DNA from: Perognathus longimembris pacificus
Lineage: Eukaryota > Chordata > Mammalia > Rodentia > Heteromyidae
Direction of reading: 5' to 3'
DNA: 64,000 bases
NCBI RefSeq assembly: GCF_023159225.1
Contig: NC_063172.1
Span: 35,716,832-35,780,831 of the forward strand
Shown: positions 1 through 15,600 of the stretch, one piece after another
Layout of the letters: every line of letters begins with the position of its first letter
How positions within the stretch are numbered: position 1 is the stretch's first letter
The notes under the pieces: model-generated
What the model saw: only the letters and a program-made list of their open reading frames with translations
Databases searched by the model: none
Told to the model about the DNA's origin: nothing
Made by a program: the position numbers and the translations under genes

Positions 1-61
1 CATTATTCTATGACCTTACCTACCATAAAAGTAGAGAAATATTTGTGCTAAGAATATATGT

Positions 62-285
62 CATGGCCAGGAATAGTGGTTCATGTTTGTAATCCTAGTT
101 ATATGGGAGGCATGAATGGGAGGATCTTGGTTCAAGTCTAGCCTGGGGAAAAAAAAGTGTGAATCCTTATCTGAAAAATAACTTTAAAAAAATAAGTAAA
201 AAGGATGGACATGCAGCTTTTATGGGGAGATGCTTGCCTAGTAAAAACCAAGGCTCTAAATTCAAAGCCTAGTATGATCAAATGA
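62..285 (+). repeat. Old B1-ID composite SINE
   Basis: A B1-like left half (CCTGTAATCCTAG-type block near 88) is joined to a decayed ID-like right half ending near the AAATTCAAAGCC block. It is strongly diverged. Confidence 0.5.
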
Positions 286-2053
286 TAACCATTAATAATA
301 ACAATACATTTCATAAGTCCTAGGTACACTTATTAATCAAAGGTTTTTTATTCCTCAGACCACTTTAGAGAAATAAAATCAAGGCCTGAACTACTAGGCA
401 GAGGATAAAGTATGGAAAGAGTGAAAATATATATCCATACATGTACAGACATGTGAATAATATACAATGTACTAGAAAATGACTAACAAATTTTTCTATT
501 AAAAAGGGTTTTTTATATTACAGATCAAAAAGAACAATGATAGATTAAATCATTTTTACATACCCAAGTTATATATGATTACAAGCATTATTACTTAAAA
601 GATTATGATAGTATTGGTTAGCATTGAAATTGCTTAAAACTAGCAATTTATAGTCCAGTATTAAAAATAAGAGGATAAATGACTTGAAGAATATACATTT
701 AAGTCAGACAGATGTGAGTCTGGGCCCATATATAAATCATGACTGAGTTACACTAGTCTTGTGTTCTATATTCCAAAGCGGGGAAATAGTTTTGTCACAG
801 TTGTTATGAACACTAAATAATATGATTCCCATAGTGATGTTTTGCTGTTCCTATTGCTTTTCCTTCAAGAGAATACTGTTTTAATAGATTCATTTTAATT
901 GGTTTATTTTACAATTTATATGTAATATTTACTTTGCAATTCCAAGATGTTTTTACTCATTTGCAGACATTAGCATTTAACAAATAGGAACAACTTTGAA
1001 ACATACTCAATATTCAGGCTATTGCTTTAAAATATTTTCACTTGTCACATCATAGTATGTACAAAATTTTTAAAGGAACATTCTCATAAAAGAAAGAGAA
1101 GACAAGGTATTTTTCATTTATGTGCTTACCTTATCACTCTGTAACTTTCTATTTCTCAAGTTGCTGTACTGGGTGTATTGCCTATCAAAATAACTCTAAT
1201 ATGCATAAGGGAGGAAGTCAAATGCACTCACATATCCATCTATGAGAGAACTCTCAAACTGGAAGATGGGAAGAGATCTTAATAAAGGTTCAATTTATAA
1301 AAGTCTGGCTGGTTTTAAGGAAGCTAATTTCTCTTAAACTAAGAAAAGTGGCCCTGAAACCTGTAACACTAATAATAACAGTGTATTTATCACCCTATTC
1401 CTAAAGAGTCAACTGGATGTGGGAAAGAGACCACTTCACAGGTGGCTACCCACTTTGCTTGAGAAAGTTCCATAAAAGTGCAATGGTTGGTCCTCATTGT
1501 CCTCCTGATCTTTTATTTCCTGCTTATGCCTCCCATTGGCCATATTCAAGAGGAAGCCAGGAAACAAGAAAGCTTATCAATATCAAGGCAGGAGTGTCTC
1601 CCAAGCACAGGGCAGGAAAAAGATGGATCAAGAAAATATACAGAAGACAGACAGTATCCAGCCTATATTCCAAAGCCAAGTAGTAACTGGGTTTTCTTCT
1701 GGATGGTCGGTTCCCAGATAAGACAAAATCTGAGACAAAAAATGAATAGTTTTAGTATAAATACATTCCTATGTAATGTTTGAAATATATGTATGCTGAA
1801 AAATGCTCATTGCTTATCTGAAATCAAATTGAAATGAGCATGTTTTGTTTTTATTTACTAAAAGGCTATATGGCATCTTGTATACGAATCTAAATTAGAA
1901 CTCTCTTCTGTCATAAAAATTTAGATTTTAACTAGGTTAACATGAGTGACAGTTTGCATACCAGTACCCAAGTGGAATCTCTAACCCCTCCCAATCATGG
2001 TGAATGACTTCTTTCCCAACAACAAACAAAATGAGACGCTACATCTCACTCAC
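286..2053. other. LRRC69 intron 4, no recognised feature
   Basis: AT-rich intronic DNA. The open frames at 1417-1783 overlap one another in different frames and show no family pattern or splice logic. I found no missing LRRC69 exon here. Confidence 0.6.
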
Positions 2054-2249
2054 CTCTGGCAAAAATTCAATGTTGTTCCTGGCCACTGAAAGCCGCTGTA
2101 GTTTCTTTAAGTACTTAATATCTTCAGGTATACGACTAAGTTGGTTGTAGTTAAGATAAAGTTCCAAAAGATTCTTAAGGAAACAAAGTTTTCTAGGAAT
2201 GCTGGTTAGCTGGTTACAATTTAGACTTAGATACATTAGACTTCTTAAC
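2054..2249 (-). CDS. LRRC69: LRRC69 coding exon 4 (last exon in window)
   Basis: 196 nt: it completes Arg128, then encodes 65 codons from LRSLMYLSLNCNQLTSIPRK through LLELYLNYNQLSRIPEDIKY to RNNIEFLPE. The acceptor is GATTTTAG and the donor GAG/GTGAGTGAG, phase 0. It contains repeats six to eight. The next exon, expected to begin with an ELCDLKKL-like segment, is not found between 1 and 2053. Confidence 0.93.
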
Positions 2250-5200
2250 CTAAAATCATAAGCAGAATATATCAATGAAACTCACTTATAAGAATAAAAT
2301 TCTCAAAAAAGAAAAAAACATTGTCCGAAGTATAGACATAACTTATCATATGTCATTTATTTTCATAGTTGTAGTTTGAATATGTGTGCTACCTCATTCA
2401 GGTGAGAGCCTAATCACCAATGTGGTGGTGCCTGGAGATGACTAGGTCATGAAGGTGAAGCGCTTATAAATGAAATTGCTGCCTTTATAAAGGTGCTCCC
2501 AAAAGCTGCTTTGCCCCTTCCACATTGTTAAGACAGAGGGAGATTGTGTGAGCCATTCTAGGAATCAATCTACCAGCACCTGGAACTTGACTTCCCAACT
2601 TTCAGAACTGTGAAAATAAATTAGCATTATTTATAAACCACTTAGGTTATAGCATGGTTTTATCACAACCCAAATGGAGTAAGATGGAAACACCAAAAAA
2701 ATAGGCCTATAGAACCAAGTCCAAATGACCTATAAGTGATCAGTGCAATTCAACTAAGGAAAGATGGTCTTTCTACAGATGGTGCTGGAACAAGTCAATA
2801 AATGTATGAGGGCAGGATGAACTCTGACCCATTGTGCAAACTCTTCACCCAATGTGCAAATACTAGTTTAAGACAGTTCAAAGGTCCAAAATAGATGGTG
2901 TATTAATAAGAATGGCAATGATTACTAAACCTAGATAACTAAACTAGAATGATAACTAAAACTATAATATTTGTTAAAAAAAATATAGAATAATATCTTG
3001 GTTAGTGTGGGGTAGGCAAGTCTTCCTTTCTCAGAACACCCAAAAATGGGAAAATATTAATAAATAAGTCATAAACGAAGCTAAAAACTGAAGTTCTTCA
3101 AAAGTTAAGAAAATAAACATACAAGCCAGAGGAAAAAAAGCAAAGATCAGCAATGAAATATGACAGAGAAGTTGTATCAGAATACATAAAGAACTCTTGC
3201 AACTCAATTTTTAGAAACAATAAAATGTTGAATAACCAAATATGGAAAATAAATACTTCATTAAAAAGCACATAAATTATGAATGAAAATATAAGAAAGT
3301 ACTTAATATCATTAAACATCATGCCTATGAAAACTAAAACTAAAGTAGGATTTCACTTTACAGCCAGTAGAATAGATGAAAATTTAAATATGAGGTTAAA
3401 TTTTTTTGCCAGTTCTGGGGCTTGAACTCAGAGCCTGGACAATGTCCCTGAGGCCTCTCTGTGCGCAAGGCTAGCACTCTACCACTTGAGCCGCAGTGCC
3501 ACTTCCAGCTTTTTCTGAGTAGTTTATTGGAGATGAGAATCTCACTGACTTTCTTGCCCAGGCTAGCTTCCAACCATGATCCTTACATCTCAACCTCCTG
3601 AGTATCTAGGATTACAGGTGTGAACCACCAGTGCCTGGTTTTGGTTAAAAATGTTTAAATGCCACAATTACTTAGATACCAATGGCAAATCTTTCAAAAC
3701 TAATATTCTCTTATACTTTATGACTATAATTCCACTTTTTAGAATTGGAAATAGAAAGAAACATATGTCCACAATATATTGCATAAAAATAATTATGATT
3801 GCTTAATTTATGACAGCTATAACCCAAATGTACATAAATGTAGAAAAATAAACATTTTAGGACACAAGTATGTAATAAAATACTACTCAGATAAGAAAAA
3901 ATGAGTAAATGAAAAAGTAAGGTAAATCATAAATATGCATACATATACACAAGTAAATATATATATGTCTATCTACATATATACAGACACACAAATATAT
4001 AAAGTATGTACTAAACCAAAGATAGGCACAGGGAATGAATAATACTATATAATTCTCTTTGTTTCAACAGAACTAATTTGCCAAGGTAGAACAGTATGCT
4101 GGTTGCCTAGGAGATATAAAAATTAGTGGAAAGGTCACATGGAAATTGGGTCTTGCTAACTCTAGCCTCCAGTGTCCACATCCCAAGGAAATGATGTTTC
4201 AAGCACATACCACACAGGCTGTGGCTTTTGAGAATGATTTTTTTCAAATGGAAACCTAGCAGAGGCACTAAGCTTGCAGCTTCCTTGTCCTTCTACCCCC
4301 CACTCCCACTGGGTTGATGAATGACTTCACAAACAAACTTCACAACCAGGCTGGCAATTTGGAGAAAGAACTGAGCCCATTGGCTTGGTCCTTTCCTGTT
4401 TCCCTCTTTTTCTTTTAGAGAGATTTTGTCCCCAGGATGTTCACAATCTCTTCTTTCTGTAGCTACGCATCTCCACTCATCTTACTCAAAAGGTAAATCC
4501 CCACTTGCACTGATTTAACTCCAAGCTCATGAATTCTGTAGCTTAAGGAAGCTAAACACCAAGCTCCTCCCATCCCCCTCCTGCCTTTTGAAATGTAAGA
4601 CTCAGAAGGAAGGAATTCAGTTAGCAGCCTAGGACTGAAGGTGCAGTCATTCCAAGACTCCCTACTAGCTCTCCTAGAATGAAACCTTCATTTCTAGCCT
4701 GTCCTCCTAAGGCTACTGCTTCTTGATAGTGGGGCAAGAGGAGGTTGAATGTCGAACTATGTTTAATGCTTTTCCAAAATTCACCAAAAGATCACAGTTT
4801 GGTTTCCAGGAAGGAAGTGAGTGAGATGAACATAAAAGGCCTAGAATAAAAATAGCATTGGAAAAAAAACATCAATTGATCAGTTATGCAACACAAAATA
4901 TTGTCATGGATTAGCATATTTGATCCTCAGAATTACCCTCTTTTCATCTTCACTGTGCAGATGGAGACATTAAAGTATGAGAAGATAAGGAACAATAACA
5001 AACAACAACAACAAAAAAATCCCTCTGCCTACTAACTCCCTTCCAGGGCTGAATTTCATGCCTGTAATCCCAGCTCTTGGGAAACAGAGGAAGGAGAATG
5101 GTGAGCAATTAGTTGCAGGCTAGCTTGTGTTATGTAGTAAGTTCCAGGTAACCTAGATTCTTTTACAGAGGGAAGGGGAGGAGAAAGAGAAGGATGGGCA

Positions 5201-8200
5201 AGAGAAGGGAGAGAAGGAAGGGAAGGAAGTAAAGAGGGAGGAAAGGAGGTGGAGGGGGGGAGGGGAGAGGGAAAACATTCCCCAGAGTGAGGAAATGGAA
5301 TTTTACTTGGAATGATGAACCATGAGTTTGCATTTGAGGCCCAGCCAGAATACAAACAACTGTGACTTAGCCACACAACATGGACTATATACATGCAATT
5401 ATACGCGCTTTGGTGAAAGTTTCCATTTAGATTTATGTGATTCCTTGAGTGATGTACATTCTACTCCAGAGATGAAGTCCATACATTGTGAAATCATAGC
5501 ATAGTTTGGCTGCCAGGACTTCGAAGCTAATCTACTCAAAATTTTTCCACTAGCAAGTAATTAAACTGAAGTCTAGGACAGTTATCACTTTGCTTGCCCA
5601 AGGGTATAGGATGAAGTATCATTTTTCAAATCTTCCAAAATATCCTTTTGTCATTATATCATCACCACATAAATGAACTGATTACTGAATAAGCAAAAAA
5701 GCAAGAAGCTATTGGCCTTTTGAAAATATTTCTCTTCTTTAGGAATACCTACCATTGATTGTAGTTGTTCTGAGTTAAAATATTACCTTTCCTGTAAAAA
5801 AAAAAAATCTGCAAAGATTGGTCCATTTGCTGGAGATACAGACAAGTGAATTCAAAAAGACTGACTGCTCATAGTTCTCTATCTTCCGTAAGAACTCTGG
5901 CTACTCTTACTTCGGAAACATATGTTTCTGTTCAGCAGGAAACAAGAGGGGTCTCCAAAGTAAACCCGGGAAGGGCTCTCTCCATTTATCAGAGGAAAAT
6001 CACAAGAGGTTGTTGTACCTGCAGAACAAAGCCCTTAGATGGCTCCAGATAAGTGCTGTAATGGCAGCCTGTCTGTGCAGATGTTCAGGACAAGAAAAAA
6101 AACAGCAAAACAGCCTCTTTTTTTTTGGGGGGGGGGTGCTGTTAATGATAATAAAATGTAATATTTTATTTGATGAAAATGACATTGTGGTTTTAAAATC
6201 ATTTACTTTTGTATTACCTATTCCATCGAGCTCAAAATGGTTGACCACATACATGAAATAAAAATGTAATGTCCTTAAATTCAGAGCAAACTCCAAGAAA
6301 CTCAGAATTGGGAAAGCAATTACATCACCTGTTTTAGAAGTTGATGTTTAAATCTCTACTTTTACAATAAGACTACCAAGTCATGCTGTTTCTCATTTCT
6401 TGAAGTGTTCGAGGAATCATCTGTTTAAAATTAGTGGCTTGCTTCACTCCCTTGGCTTCCTCCACACTTTGTATAAACCCAGGAGGACTTAATCCATGGC
6501 ATAAGGCTTTCAGATGATCAGGATGGGGGTGGGAAAGAAGGGGAGGGGCATGATGTGTTCATCAAGTCTCACTATAAACAGAATTACCTGCCAACTTCTT
6601 CAGGAAGCCATGTAAGCTTATTGTTGTTCAGATTAAGCAGGATCAAATTTTGTAGGCCATCTGTGAGAAAACAATTTTAGTCACTTCAACCATCTGTCAG
6701 AAAATAATTTTTAGTCACTTTTCTATACATCTTTGTTTTCCTCCTGATTTTTGACTTGGCTAGGGCTCTTTTGGTTGTTCATGAATGCCCTCACATATTA
6801 GCAGGCAAAAAGACATTCAGCAGCAGCCAAAAGAGCACGTTAATCACAAAGTGAAATCCTGGCACTCAGAGACACAGTGTACACCAGAACCACCACAAAT
6901 AAACGGAAAGACACTCAGAACCAAGCTAGGAGTGTATAACTTCAATGTCCCTGCAGACATTGTAGTTTGCTTTCTCCCTAAACTTCTCTCAGTCCATATG
7001 TGCATTCTGTCTCACTCTGTTACACATGCTGTCTTCTCTATTACTCCCTAACCCCAGATGATCCTTTCTCTTTCTAAAGGATTTCTCTACTTTTTCATGT
7101 ATTCATAACCATCTCGAATCTCCTATCATAGACAGGGCAGAACTCTCAATATCAAATGCCTACAGGAATCAAGGATAATCCTGTTGCCAGCCAGGGCCTT
7201 CCGGCAGCAGCCAGTTCCTGGCAATAGTTGTCATGTGGGAATGTGATTGGAATGTTGCTCAGTCTCTCTTTTTAACAAAAACATCAAAAAGGATACAGAG
7301 ACCAAAATTTTTTTGTGAAGTCTTCTATTTTAAGTTTTTTGGCACCTATCTCAGAATACTAACAAGACAAACAAAAGAGAGTATATATACATATATATGC
7401 ATATATATATATGCAACTCAGAATAGTCTATGGGACAATAATTTGAGGTCATGTGTCTTTCTCAGAACAATCAAACTGCTTACCCTTAATCACAAACCTC
7501 AGAAAAGAGATTCTCTGACTCACTCAGCTTAGGGATGAATGCCAAGCCTTGGACAATTTACTCTAGACAAGGTGAGAAGCTACTTATTCAGAATCATGAT
7601 AGTCTACTCCCTGACATCAAGCTACGTCTACCCCTAGACAATCACCACTTGACACTTAATATTTCTTATGCCCATCATATAAAAAATTCAACAAGTTTCC
7701 AAGTTCAAGAATCCAAACTTAAGAAATTCAGAAACCACAATCAATCTAGGGCACTCTACCTAGATTCTAAGTAAATACATAATGTTTCCATATCTCTTGG
7801 TTTATTTATATTTATAGAGATATCTATATGTAAAATGTGGTGTAATCTATATACACCTATCACTACATATATGTGTCTATAGCAATATATAATGTGGTAT
7901 ATATCTGTGTACATATATATGTATAAAATATGCATATATCCATACATATTAAATATATGTATATGTATGGATATGGGGGAGAGAGTGAGAGAGAGAGACA
8001 TAACAAGTTATCTGGGGCTGGGGATATGGCCTAGTGGCAAGAGTGCTTGCCTCATATACATGAGGCCCTGGGTTCAATTCCCCAGCACCACATATACAGA
8101 AAACGGCCAGAAGTGGCACTGTGGCTCAAGTGGCAGAGTGCTAGCCTTGAGCAAAAGGAAGCCAGGGACAGTGCTCAGGCCCTGAGTCCAAGCCCCAGGA

Positions 8201-9639
8201 CTGGCCAAAAAAAAACAAGTTATCTGAAATGTATAGGCAATATGAGACAAAAAGTCCATTCAGAACCTTAGGATATGTTAGATTGTTCAATGTTATTTAT
8301 ATAAATCTAGTTACATGTTTCTCCTCAATATAAATTACAAAATATTATCTATTTGTTGTCAGGTCATTAATTTTTTATTTATAAATTGTTGAATCACTGG
8401 TTTGTTATGTATAATGTGTATATGTTCCAATGATCATTTATGACAGTTATTATTTTGAGAAGAAATGTTTTCATTCATAATATTTAAGATTTTGAAGTAC
8501 TTTAAGAATATAGCTCAGTGGCAAATCAATTTGCCTAATGTGTGAAGGGGCCAGAGCTTGATCCCCATCATCACAAAATACATCAAAACTTGGTGAGAAA
8601 CTAAAAAAGAAAGAAAGAAAACAAAAAAAATCAACAAAGAAATTTTCCATTTTCAAAAGTTTTCTCTTTGTCTCTGAATAAAAAGGTTTGCACTTATTCT
8701 GAAGAGGGCAGAATTCAAAACACTAATGTGTATTCTCTTAGGTCTACATGTAAATAAATACTTAATATAAGCTAGGTGCTGGTTGCTTAAGCCTATAATG
8801 CTAGATATTCACAAGACTGAGGTCTGAAGATCATGGTTCAAAGCTAACCCAGTCAGACAAATCCTAGAGGGTCTTATATCCAATTAACCACCAAAAAGCC
8901 TGAAATGGAGGTATGGCTCAAGAGGTAGAAAACTAGCCTTGAGCAAAACAGCTAAGGGATAATATGAGGTCCTAAATTCAAGTCCCTTTACCCACAAAAA
9001 AATATATATTGATGCATAATTTCTTAATGTCAAAAGTAGTGGAGTTCTTTTATATTTCAACCCCACATTATTAAATATAAAGGATTAATCAGCCACATAT
9101 ATATACATATGTGTGTGTATTTTTGTAGGTTTTTTTGTTGTTGTTTTTTGTTGGTTTGTTTGTTTGTTTTGCCAGTCTTGGAGCTTGGACTCAGGGCCTG
9201 AGCACAGTTCTTGGCTTCTTTTTGCTCAAGCCTAGCACTCTACCTCTTGAGCCACAGCGCCACTTCTGGCTTTTTCTGTTTATATGGTGCTGTGTAACTA
9301 AACCCAGGGCTTCATGCATGTTAGGCAAAGCACTCTAACACTAGGCCACATTCCCAGCCCCATCAGCCATATATTATTAAAGATGATTCTAGAAGAAGGG
9401 TACTAGTGGCTAATGTCTATAATCTAGCTATTCAAGAGACTGAGATCTGGAGATCATGGTTCAAAGTCAGCCTAGGCACTAAAGTCCATGAGACTCTTAT
9501 CTCCAATTAATCACCAGAAAACCCGAAGTGTAGCTGTAGCTAAAAGTGATAGGGCATTAGCCTTGAGTGAAAAGCCAAGGGACAGCCCTGTAAGTTCAAG
9601 CCCTGTGTCTGACCAAAAAAAAACCAAACAAACAAAAAC

Positions 9640-9676
<37 letters not shown>

Positions 9677-12600
9677 GTTTGTGTGTGTGCATTACTAGAA
9701 TGTTGTTATGCTTTAACTTACCACACACTCCAGATGCAAATTTAGAAATCCTATTTCCAAACAAATGCAGCTTCTTCAGGGAGGTAAGGTATTTCATCTC
9801 TTCTGGGACTTCTTCTAAAAGATTGTTTCCCAGATTGAGAAATGTCAACTGTGAACACAACAGAGATTTCACACACTCCTACATTACTACCTCCAAATGG
9901 GAAAGGAAATGATATCCTCAGATATCCTTAAGATAATCTTAAATGGTTTTCCGTAAACATAATATTGCTTTTATAAAAAAGAAAGCTCATTTGAGTTTTG
10001 TGCTTAGTTCTTGTCAACTAAATTACAATCTAATTTTCTTTTTTAATATTTGTATTATCTTTATGTAGCTGTACAAAGGAGTTGCCACCTTACAAAGGAG
10101 TATATTTATACAATGGACATTAATCAATGTCACATATTTCAACATTCTCACATATCCCTCCCACCCCACCACACCTTCGATTTTCTCTCAACTTTATTGA
10201 AATCATGTGGCCAATCATTCCCAGGGCATTTTGAAACAGAGATGATTCACTCCCAGCCCACGCAAAAGGCTGAAATGAGAAGGAAAGTTAAGAAGTAAGA
10301 TGCTCCTGTAACATTTATTTAGGTCAGTAAGATTGCACTATTACTTATAGAGCTTAGAGACCTTTCACTTTGATGTCACTCCATGAGATGATAAAGGTCA
10401 CAAAGGCAACTGATGAAAAAGTAAATGTAGATTTATCTATATGTCAAAGTAATAAATTAGTGAGACGCAGGAGTACCCATACAAAGGAGTATAAAAATCC
10501 TTTCTTAGTTTTCCAGTTTAAAAAAATTCAACGGTTCATAACTGCTTTAAAAAAAATGGCAATTTTCTCTTTTCAAGATACAAGAAGTCTTTTTTCTTCA
10601 GTCCTAAGTAAAATTCCCTTTCATATGTAATTACCAACTTTAGACAATAGAATTTAATATTATATTAAAACAATGAGGAATCATAGGAGTTGAAACAAAC
10701 AAATTTACAAAGAATAGGATTAATGGCATTAGGAAGAAAATTTTGGGAATTTATTATTCATATTTGCATACCACCTAATATTTGCTATAATATAGCTCTT
10801 TGTCAATAATTTTAATGATGGAATTTCTTTTTTTTTTTTTTGGCCAGTCCTGGGCCTTGGACTCAGGGCCTGAGCACTGTCCCTGGCTTCTTCCCGCTCA
10901 AGGCTAGCACTCCGCCACTTGAGCCACAGCGCCGCTTCTGGCCGTTTTCTGTATATGTGGTGCTGGGGAATCGAACCTAGGGCCTCGTGTATCCGAGGCA
11001 GGCACTCTTGCCACTAGGCTATATCCCCAGCCCTAATGATGGAATTTCTTATCCTAAAAACCATGCTAAATTGTAATTTAAAAAAAATTATTATGCATAT
11101 GAAACTTTCAAGGCCGCATTTTACTGTAAAGTTGAGGTTAAAATATATACTGGTATCCATTTGAGTAAAAAGACTCAATCTTGAGTTGGTAACTATATTT
11201 GTTTCAAATCACCAGTAAAACAAGGTATAACCATATCTTTAGCTGTGTCCCTCCCCTGCCCTGTTCTGCTGACTTCACTCCTGAGAAAACTGCCTCGATT
11301 GGTTGCAAAATCTACGTGTATGTAAGATTTTCCAGTATACGTAGCACCACAGATGTCAGAAGGTAGGAAAAGAAAGCAATCACAAGAAAGGAGTTGGTCA
11401 AATCCTAGTTAAAGGTTTAGAAAAATAAGGGCATAGAAATAGCCATTGGAAAGTGTGAACAAAAACAGTAGTGGCATTCACTAGGTACTAGGCTGAAAAT
11501 GAACTCTAGAACTTGTGGAATGTGAGGGAGAAACTGGGAAAGAGAGAAGAAAGTGGTGACACTGTCCCAAAAGAAATGTACTCATTACCTGACTTATGTA
11601 ACTGCAACCCCTCTGTATATCACCTGTATAATAACTATAAAAAATTAAAAAAAAAAAGAAATAACCACTGGGTTTAGCAATATGGAAGTCATCAATGATC
11701 ATAACAATAGCACTAGGAGGAAAGTCTGAAACAGACTATAGAAGAAGTTTAGACAGTGAGCATAATAGAGTTAAGAACTTTCATTGTTAAATGATACTAG
11801 AATATGATCTATAACTATGAGATTATTTTACCTATAATCTATGAGTTTATTTTATGCTGGTAGAAAAAACTCCTGCTCACAGAATATAACATAAGAATAT
11901 AAGAAATAATGAGACTCCAAATTAAGAAGGTACTGCTACAGATGGGAAGAGGGATCAAGGTTGTGGTAGTAGGAAGGAAGGTAGAGAAGACAGAAAAGCT
12001 AAGAGGATGGGCTTGGTAATAGAAAGATTGAGTTTCTGTCTGTTTTGTCAATAAAATATGAAACAAAGTCATCTCTGGAATTTAAGATATTTTAAAGAGA
12101 ATTTTAGGGAAATGTGGCAAGCACAGTTTTGATTTTTAGTTTTTGAGATTTTTTTTTATTCAACCTACTCTCAAGAAGATTTTACAAAATGACCCAGGAA
12201 AGCAAAATTTATCTAGCTGACGTATTAACTACATATCCTTTGTCAAGGAGAGGCTAACAAATTCCTAAGCTTTGCAACAAATAATGTGGCATATTTTTTT
12301 AAAAAGTGAAATGGGGGCTGGGAATGTGGCTTAGCAGTAGAGTGCTTGCCTAGCATGCATGAAACCCTGGGTTCAATTGGTCAGCACCACATGAACAGGA
12401 AAAAAAAAAAAAGCCTGAAGTGGTGCTGTGGCTCAAGTGGTAGAGTGCTAGCCTTGAGCAGAGGCCAGGAACAGTGCTTAGGCTGAGTCGAAGGCCCAGG
12501 ACTAGCAAAAAAAAAAAAGAAAGAAAGAAAGAAAGAAATGGGCTCAGCTGAAAAGCCCAAAAATGTAAAGAATTTCAAAACAGAAACTAAGATAAAGAAA

Positions 12601-15600
12601 ATAGACGTCAAATTATTTTTTCACAAGGTAAGGTGAAATAACAAAAGATTCACAAGCTCTCCTACAAGTTGTTATACTCTGTAGCCACATGTTAGGGATC
12701 TGCACACATAACTATTACACAGAAAAGGTTCATAGATACTGTAACAGCAATTTACTTCTGATAAATGTCTCCCATCTCAGATTTTTCATTAATTTAGTTA
12801 TAATTATATTCATTATATATTTAGTAAACACCTGCCACTCTTCTGAATTCTAGAGATACCACCATGAACAAGACAAATTATACACAGAATTACTTCTCTA
12901 TTGGGAAATAACACAGACAAAAAGTAAATAAATAATGTTCATTAGCATTTTGTGATGAATAATGAGCAAAAACATAATGAGATGAAAAGTAACTTGGGAT
13001 TAGATTGAGTCTTTAGGGAAAGACTCCTCCTTGGAGATTTTTGAGGTAAAACTTTTGTGATTCAATGACAAAGATGTTCTGAAATAGTGAACTTTCTAGT
13101 GCCTGGTTAGTAACAATTCATGGTTATAGATTGTTCTGAAAGTGGAGTTTGGCACTTTCATCATATAACAGACTATTTGATAAGTTTTTAAACTAGAGTT
13201 ATTTAAATAATTATCTATAACAGAGGCCTGTTGTTATTAGTACTGTTGGTACTGATGTATGTATGGTATGTAGCATATTAGTATATTACCATATATAAAA
13301 CTGCACTGTTGGTACTTTTTTTTATAATCATGCCAGAGAAATGAGAGGATCTTATAAGTATAAGGAACTTTTTTTTTTTCTTCTTGGCTGGTCCTGGGCC
13401 TTGGACTCAGGGCCTGAGCACTATCCCTGGCTTCTTTTTGCTCAAGGCTAGCACTCTGCCACCTGAGCCACAGCGCCACTTCTGGCCATTTTCTATATAT
13501 GTAGTGCTGGGGAATCGAACCCAGGGCCTCATGTATACAGGGCAAGCACTCTTGCCAGTAGGCCATATTCCCAGCTATAAGGAACTTTTATAACTATCTA
13601 ATCCATATATAAGCTGCAATGACCTTCTTTATGAATATACATACCTTCTTCATGAATAGGTCCAATAACAAGTAACTTTTTCCTCTTGTGAGGGAGATCT
13701 ACCTTATTACCTGTCTGTCTATTTGCCTGGCCATCTATCTATCATCTCTGTATTTTCTGTTTAGGCTCCCTATAACTTCTACTCAATCCTTTCCAGAGCA
13801 ACTATAAACCATTACATTATTTTCATTTTATCACCTACATAACAGGTGCTTAAATTCTTACAATATTATGATCCTATTCTTTCTTGTTTTGCTTCATTGT
13901 TTTCTTAGCCACTTCATTGAGAACATAGTTTCCAGACCCTGACCGTCTTGGCCACTCTAATCATTGTCGTGCTCCTCTCTGGAGGAAAGGACAACAAGGC
14001 AAGACATAAAATAAAAGATCACAGAACGAATGCTGGTAGCATCCCTGTGTCTCCCTTTTGCACGAGTACACTCTTATTAATGCAGCTTAACATGGCATAA
14101 ACTCTTTCTGCAACAGGATGCTTTGTTTGGCAAGTAATTAATTTTGCCTGTGGCCAAGAGAAAAACCCTGTTAGCTGTCAAGAAGATAGCCCACATCCTG
14201 CACTTGTGCAATTGAATTCTTTTCTTAAACTAAATGTAGGAATTTACATTTATCCCTGTAAAAAATTGCATCATATTAGTTTTGGCTCCCAAGACATCTC
14301 CAGTGGATCACTCTAAATTCAAAACGTAAAACTGGAAAATTCTCCTGAATAAACCAGATCTGCTCTTCCATCCCTACTAGGACAATGCACCCACAGTCTC
14401 ACAACCCCCCATGAGGGCCAAACACCAGAGTGCCTGAAACTTCTTTCTCTTTCTCTTCCTCTACCTAAGATACGTAAGTCATGAATTTCTACTATCAAAA
14501 TTCTTTTTAAATGTATTTCAGTTGTATTTCATTATAATAACCCTAGCATTAGTTTTCATTCCTGCTAGCTTATAGCAGTGAAAAGTCAGATTACAGGTAT
14601 TAGGAAATGGCATCAAATAAAATTCCTCTTATCTAACCCTCCTAGGTTACATTTGCCCAAATAATCAATCCATGAGGAATTTCTACAACCAATGAATCTT
14701 AAATGTTTCCCATGCCCCTACAGCCTTTTCTGTTCTTCATACATTTCACGCAGTCTATTTCTTCCTAAATTCTATTGAATCGCAATAACTCATTCAAGGT
14801 GCTAACTTATTATCCATCCATGGCCTTCCTGAAAATAGATGTGCACATTTCAGTCTTCAAACTGGATATGAGACAACCATCTCAGTGTCTAGTGTTATTT
14901 TTTATTATGAAATGTAGGTTCACTCAATAGTATAGAAGAGAAAATAGAAGAGAAAATATGAAATTGGGGAATAACTGATTAATTTATTAATTAATGAAAA
15001 CACCAGTGAATAACACTTAAACAAAATGTAATATGTACCAAGAAGTCTTGAGCATTGCTTAATATGCATCTCATAATGAGCCTGATTTTATAATCTAGTC
15101 ATTCTGTCATCTGCGTAACTCTGGTCCTTTACATCTTCACTGAGTTGCCCTTCTGCAGACTCTCCTCTGGATTCTCTGACTAGAGACGCTGCATACTGCA
15201 ATTCTCCTTCACAGAACTCTTTGTTCACAATTATATTTCTACCTTTCCTCACTACACCAGAGAATAGGGACGTGTGGGCATTATGGACCATTTTGTATTT
15301 GCTACCACCAAGCAGAGTGACTATACTATTGTAGGTATGCATAATGAGTTGTCAAATGAATTAGTTAATGAATAAGATCTTGTCAGAGATCATTAAAAAC
15401 TGTAAATACATGAAAAATAAGGAAAAATGTATAAACTATCCAACTCTACTTAGAAGTGGCTTTATTAACTATCAGTTATTTATGGTCAGATGAAAAATTA
15501 TGACCAACTATATATTTGTCCTGGGGAGCCACACATGTGAACAGCTTAAGGGACACTGTGCTACACTGCTGCTGAACTTTGTGATACATGTCAGTAATGC

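Noticed and set aside
5056..5394. 112-codon minus-strand open frame rich in Ser and Pro
   Set aside because: It reads through a purine tract and a B1 fragment.
8014..8110. tRNA-like A and B boxes
   Set aside because: They belong to ID-type SINE left halves repeated across the window; no standalone tRNA gene with cloverleaf and terminator was found.
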